NCBI GenBank assembly: GCA_949752735.1
Contig: OX457047.1
Coordinates: forward strand, 14,824,674 to 14,888,673
Length of the DNA: 64,000 nucleotides
Direction of reading: 5' to 3'
Source: Lumbricus terrestris
Lineage: Eukaryota; Annelida; Clitellata; Crassiclitellata; Lumbricidae
Below, in pieces: positions 37,614 to 64,000 of this stretch (position 1 is the first letter of the stretch; each line of letters opens with the position of its first letter). Below the pieces are notes generated by a model that saw nothing but the letters and a program-made list of their open reading frames with translations, was not told the origin of the DNA and did no database searches. A program made the translations under genes and the position numbers.

Positions 37614-38874
37614 TCAGAAATTAAAAGTTACCAATAACACTCCTTCTAACTTTATTTCTGGTATTTCAGGACGGAATTGAGACTGATTGAACTGCATCTA
37701 TAGCCTTTCTTTATGACATCACTGTTGAAAGGTCATATTTCTAAACAATAATATGATAGCCTAATAATAATTAAGTGCCTTCGACTTCAACCAATTCATA
37801 AACTATTAGTTCAAGCTAATAATTATAGCTGATGTGTGGCAGAACTTTTCGAAATTTCGTGGACGATGATATTGGTATTTTGGTCAATTAATGTTGCAGC
37901 ATACCTGGTACTCGCTAAGAAATTTCATAATATCCGGAAAATGCGGGTCCCTCAAACTGCAGACCCCGGTGCTGCAGCGCCCTTAGCACCTACCATAACG
38001 TGGGCCTGGTAATGTTCTAATCGTTTAGTTTTAGTATATATCTCATTGCCTGTGTTTGTTCGTCTCTGGTCAGTTCTCTCTGTCTAAAATAAATCCTTTC
38101 CTTTCGTCAATCAACCTATTTACCATTTCGATCAATTGACTCTCACGCGGGTGTTTCTTTTAACTATTAGGCCTACTGGATGAATCAATTTTTCATTCAT
38201 ATACGGTGACCTTGGCCACATGTAGGCCTATACGCTATAGCTTCTCTGCGATGGATCGTGTTGTTCGTGAAATAGTAGGCCATTCATCGATGCTATTGTC
38301 GCCAAATAAATTAGACCTACGCAGCTTTGAAGGATGACCGGCAATACAATTGCTGTTGATGTCTATAATTGATTTCGACAGCTTTTTAATTGCGAGCAAT
38401 TAATGATAACACCATCATTAATTGGATATTCACTTTGTTTAAACGATCGAGCTTGAGAGCCAAGCGATAGCCTAACGACTGTTGACTCTTCTCCAATAAT
38501 GTTCTTGCATGCCTTATCTATATCTATATCTTCTATATCTTCTGCCTCTTCGCTGTCTTGGACTTTGCCTTTGTAAACGATTTCGATCATTTCTAGACAT
38601 AAATCTTGTGAGCTGATGTTGAGATGACCAACGCATTTCACGTCGACCTGATTCAAGTTCAGCACTCAACTATTATAGGACTTCTGATCTCCTGTTGTCA
38701 TAGATGGAACTGGCGCGTAATCTGGCCTAAGTATGTTTCACTCGTGCGTAGGCTACATCCTGCATTTCAATGTAGTTCCTTGCATTTTATGGTTGACTAG
38801 TTGGTGGTGTAGGCCCTATTTAGAATCTAAGTAGCCTACGGAGTATAGGCTCATTTTTGCAATGACACGTCATC

Positions 38875-39110
38875 GTGGGGCGCGATGGTGTAAGAGTCTT
38901 CGGTGCCTTGGAACCGGAATGTTGCAGTTTCGAATCCGCCTCAAGCCGTTACGTATACACGACCCTCCTCAACAAGTCCTTCACTCGCAATTACTGCTCA
39001 TGCGCTTCGGCGTGAGATTCCGATTCATGCAGTGTCATCGCTGTCACCGGAAGGACCGGAACGCCTCTGATTAAAAGATTTCTCTTTTTGAAGGGGCTCA
39101 CAAATGCTAA
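38875..39110 (+). mobile_element. SINE copy
   Basis: Head GTGGGGCGCGATGGTGTAAG, B-box-like GTTTCGAATCC, AGTCCTTCACTCGCAATTAC and TTTGAAGGGGCTCACAAATG. Several small insertions relative to the 7255 copy. Confidence 0.88.
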
Positions 39111-39539
39111 GCTCTTCAGCAGTTCAGAGCATACGTAATTTCCATTGCAATTTAACTAAAGTTACCGTACTATATAATTTATAAGCACTCGTCTTCTTTC
39201 AGAACTATTACTTTCATACTTAATTGCCACAATAATAAATGATGAAAATGATTCTTATGACGTAAAACAGACTTTGAAGCCATTGTGTCAGTTGCCTAGG
39301 TTACCGCGTTGACCAATTGGAAGAGAAAACTCACCCAGAAGTTGATAAAAGAAAACGCCTTTGCCCGTACAGCATCTTAAATGATCGCCCTGAGTAACTC
39401 CTGGCAGGGGGCTTTACAATACCTGCCAGGGACCCGATTCATCGGGCTTCGTTATATCTCGAATCTCGAGATATAACGAAATCCGATGGATCGGGGGTTT
39501 GTTCACACGAGTCAGTTGACCAATTAGTCGACCTCCGTC

Positions 39540-39650
39540 CGCATACGCTGGTCGACTGATTGGTCGAACGGGTCGACTGGTCGGTCCACTATAGTTGACT
39601 GGCTGGTCAACTAGTTGGTCAACTAGTTGGTCAACTGGTCGACCGAATCA
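39540..39650. repeat. tandem TGGTCAAC/GGTCGACTG repeat
   Basis: GACTGGTCGGTC, GACTGGCTGGTC and AACTAGTTGGTC variants of about 12 bp recur between 39525 and 39647. Most contain GTCGAC or AACTAGTT palindromes. Confidence 0.7.
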
Positions 39651-39695
39651 ACCGAGAGGCCCAATCTTTGGAATAGGCCTATGCCTATTCCCCAA

Positions 39696-40027
39696 CAGTG
39701 GCGGATCCAGAACGTTTCGAAGGGGGGGGCACAATTTTCGGTGTTGGGCAAGGATAAATGTCATCTTTAGTTGCCGGAAAATCTGATGACTTTTTAGTCA
39801 TTCAAAAAATTTCGGGTAAAAAGACCCCATTTCCCAGAAAAACCATACCATTTTCCCCATAAAAAGGTGATGACCTTTTCTAGTCGTCATAGACTACTTT
39901 TGTAAAGGTCTGCCGCACTGATGATGGGGGCACGTCCACTTTCCACACCAAAATGGTTGGTGAGAAAGAAGGAATTTTCTAAATGGGGGGGGGGGGGCAT
40001 GGCCGGATTGGCCCACCTGGATCCGCC
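39696..40027. mobile_element. dispersed agtggcg-type non-autonomous element
   Basis: CAGTGGCGGATCCAG at the left and CTGGATCCGCCC at the right are inverted. A G-rich tract GGGGGGGGGGGG occurs near 39986. It resembles the copies at 40266-40584 and 45742-45962. The right terminus is not perfect. Confidence 0.65.
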
Positions 40028-40265
40028 CTACCTCCCAACGTCTAAAGTCAAGTTTCACAGTAAAACAGTTCATTATAGAGAGTTAGGACGTTGAATCAAA
40101 ACCTGAAAAGTCATTGCTCTGAAGACATCAGAAAGAGCTTGTGTATAAATCTCTGATCTTCATAGTTTCATAAGATAATCGTAAGATTGTGCTTATGCAA
40201 TTATGAAGAACTGGATATACTTCTCCGTGCACTGCACTTTAAAGATTTTAGTGTTAACTTTCACC

Positions 40266-40584
40266 GGGGTTGGAGTAGGCGTTTTCAGTCGCCAAAATTT
40301 GTTATGACTTTTCTTTAGTCATCGACCAAAATCTCAAGAGAAATGTGCATTTCACCCGTCAAAATTTCTGATGACTTTTTGTAGTTATTTGGTCTAAATC
40401 TTGGGAAAATGGTCCTTTTCCGTGACCGCCAAGCTGTCTGCCAAACCTCGTGCGTACCTTTACGGCTATTTTTGGGAGCTAAAGGGGGTTAATCGTCTTT
40501 TAAAAAATATTTTCACATGGAAAAAAGGTTGGCCCTTTTTAGGGGGGGGCTTAGCCTCCCCTATCCCCTCCCAGCGCCGCTACT
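40266..40584. mobile_element. dispersed agtggcg-type element, left end degraded
   Basis: Shares CTTTAGTCATCGACCAAAAT and the right end AGCGCCGCTACTG with 45742-45962. It ends 140 bp before the CNBD2 start codon. Confidence 0.6.
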
Positions 40585-40724
40585 GCTCATAACAATAGAT
40601 CAGTAGGCTTACACATTGTCTTGCTTCATTGATTAAGTTATGCAGTGATTGAACAAAGACGAAATATATTAGACAGGCAACACAAAAATCTTTCCAATCT
40701 ATTATTATTTCTATCCAGATCACG

Positions 40725-62633
<21,909 letters not shown>

Positions 62634-63370
62634 AAAACAGATTTCATTCATCGTATATTTAATTATTTATGTAAAACTTGCAGAAACTATTTTTTGTGGG
62701 TCGCATCTACAACTCGTCGGAAGCATTTTTTATTTGCATTTTGACTTTTAAGCATATTATTATTATTAGCATTATTATTAGACCTAGCCTAGAAATTTTT
62801 TGTCGCCTGAGGTAAAAATGATCCTTCAGACTCCAAGAAACAATGCCAAGTGCTATTATGACTATTTCTATATTCAGATTTATTCTATTGTTACTATTAA
62901 GGATACTTGTAGACTGTATATATAATACAACTAAATTGACACTGATTCACAATATCCAATTGATTATTGTCCCTTGGTGTTTGACCTGTCTCTGTTCCTC
63001 CTGTAACCTTGACTTTGAGAGTGGTTGTTTTGGCTAAGCATTAAGCAAGTTTCGCCTCGGACCCGGTCTTTCACACTAAAGGAAGGCCATTACATGCAGA
63101 CCACTGAGAATTAATGCTCTTCATGGTCGCAGCGCGAGCAAAATGAACAAACAGTATATACTAACTTATCCTTTACATGCTGACACTCTGCATCAGTGAA
63201 ATAATCTTCTTCTGGTTTATAAATTGTAATTTAACGTAACACTGCGATCGTGGGTTTATAATATAGCGCGCTTTATTCAGGATTTCAACGGATAGCCTGC
63301 TCACCTGCACTGACAACGCAAAGCCACAGTCGAAGAAAATTAATTATTTTCTATAGCTTACGGGATATAT

Positions 63371-63532
63371 AGAGCCAACGAGAGGCCAAGGAAATGCAGC
63401 GGGCAAATCTTTCCACGATGATGTTGCAGAAGCATCGAAGTTTTCAATGACATAATCTACCAACTTCTCCGTCTGACTATTTACAAAACTGACGCCCTCT
63501 CTATATATGAGGCAACATATCACCGCCACCAA
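63371..63532 (-). CDS. possible first exon of an unidentified protein
   Basis: 54 codons from an ATG at 63532: a hydrophobic N-terminus resembling a signal peptide, an acidic middle (EKLVDYVIENFDAS) and FPWPLVGSIYP before a CCC/GTAAGC donor. No family is recognised, and no continuation could be checked because the next exon would lie further left under or beyond CNBD2's last exon. Speculative. Confidence 0.2.
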
Positions 63533-63666
63533 AATGGTATTAGTCGTTCCTTTCGCAAGTCCGTCTCTTCCTCAGAAACTGCAATGCCATCAAAATAATA
63601 TGAATTTGTGGAGTGTTAAAAGACGATCATAGTCGAACAATTTGAATCATTATTCAGTCATTTAGT

Positions 63667-64000
63667 CGTTCATTCATTCATTCATTCATTCATTCATTCA
63701 TTCATTCATTCATTCATTCATTCATTCATTCATTCATTCATTCATTCACTCAATCATTCAGTCGGTCAGTCAGTCAGTCAGTCAGTCAGGCATTCAGGCA
63801 TACAGTCATTCATTCATTCACTCATTCATTCAATCAGTCGATCAGTCAATCAGTCAATCAGTCAGTCATTCATTCACTCATTCATTCATTCACTCATTCA
63901 ATCAATCATTCATTCATTCATTAACTCATACATTCATTCAGTCAGTCATTCATTCAATCATTCATTCATTCATTCAGTCAGTGCTATTCATGCATTTATT
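63667..64000. repeat. (ATTC)n tetranucleotide array, continues past the right edge
   Basis: ATTC units with interspersed AGTC variants, in blocks, reach the last base of the window. True length unknown. Confidence 0.97.

Larger units (their letters stand above)
34917..40718. other. spacer between RPAP2 and CNBD2
   Basis: It holds the RPAP2 3' UTR, TA-rich tracts (35837-35910, 36195-36240), a 116-bp direct duplication (36704-36819 and 37498-37613), a patch of repeated AATGTCC phrases (36961-37085), a SINE (38875) and two agtggcg-type repeats (39696, 40266). No conserved protein-coding exon was recognised. Confidence 0.5.
62634..64000. other. downstream of CNBD2
   Basis: No further conserved gene was recognised. 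A minus-strand stretch at 63371-63532 (MVAVICCLIYREGVSFVN, then DLPAAFPWPLVGSIYP) begins with ATG, has a hydrophobic start and ends at a GTAAGC donor-like site, so it could be a first exon of a secreted or membrane protein. I cannot name it. An (ATTC)n field fills the right end. Confidence 0.4.

Noticed and set aside
38363..38665. 100-codon minus-strand frame with acidic DIEDIDIDK stretch
   Set aside because: It starts at GTG directly after a stop, has no good splice sites, no recognised family, and part is a TATATC-type repeat. Kept as a remote possibility only.

Overview
This is a window of animal nuclear DNA, about 36-38% G+C by eye. It has interrupted genes with GT-AG introns, dense transposon remnants and long microsatellites. 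Nothing bacterial, viral or organellar was recognised. The genes have clear human counterparts, and the intron sequence is crowded with the palindrome TAGGCCTA, which I associate from memory with marine invertebrates such as echinoderms. The source is probably a marine invertebrate, but the phylum is an inference.

Three conserved protein genes were rebuilt exon by exon from splice sites, reading phase and family motifs. (1) An FGD6/FGD5-type Cdc42 exchange factor on the minus strand spans about 19.2 kb down to the left edge. It has a long disordered N-terminal exon, a complete DH domain spread over small exons, and the start of the first PH domain; the rest lies off the left edge or was not found. 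(2) RPAP2, the RNA polymerase II CTD phosphatase with an Rtr1 zinc domain, lies on the plus strand at 25060-34716. It has ten coding exons, 415 residues and a phase that closes exactly. (3) CNBD2, a cyclic-nucleotide-binding protein known for a role in sperm, lies on the plus strand at 40725-62633. It has 17 coding exons, 743 residues and a phase that also closes.

The rest is accessory DNA. There is a tRNA-derived SINE family with at least nine copies, two of which differ by one base. There are hAT-type elements with intact 8-bp target duplications at 2941-3784, 21941-23483 and 57454-57838, foldback elements, LINE 3' ends, and a broken member of an invertebrate repeat-associated protein family at 49016-50452. 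Simple repeats are long: (GA)n of 258 bp, (CT)n, (CA)n, (CATA)n and a large (ATTC)n array running off the right edge.

The three genes have unrelated jobs (Rho-GTPase signalling, transcription, cAMP reception in sperm) and no shared pathway is implied. Points most worth a second look: the terminal codons and stop of RPAP2 form the first unit of a five-copy 40-bp tandem repeat; CNBD2 has an intact first cAMP pocket and a degenerate second one split by a large insertion; two perfect hairpins with 3-nt loops sit back to back at 42540-42613; and a 116-bp direct duplication carries a splice-acceptor-like end. I found no clear new multi-gene system.
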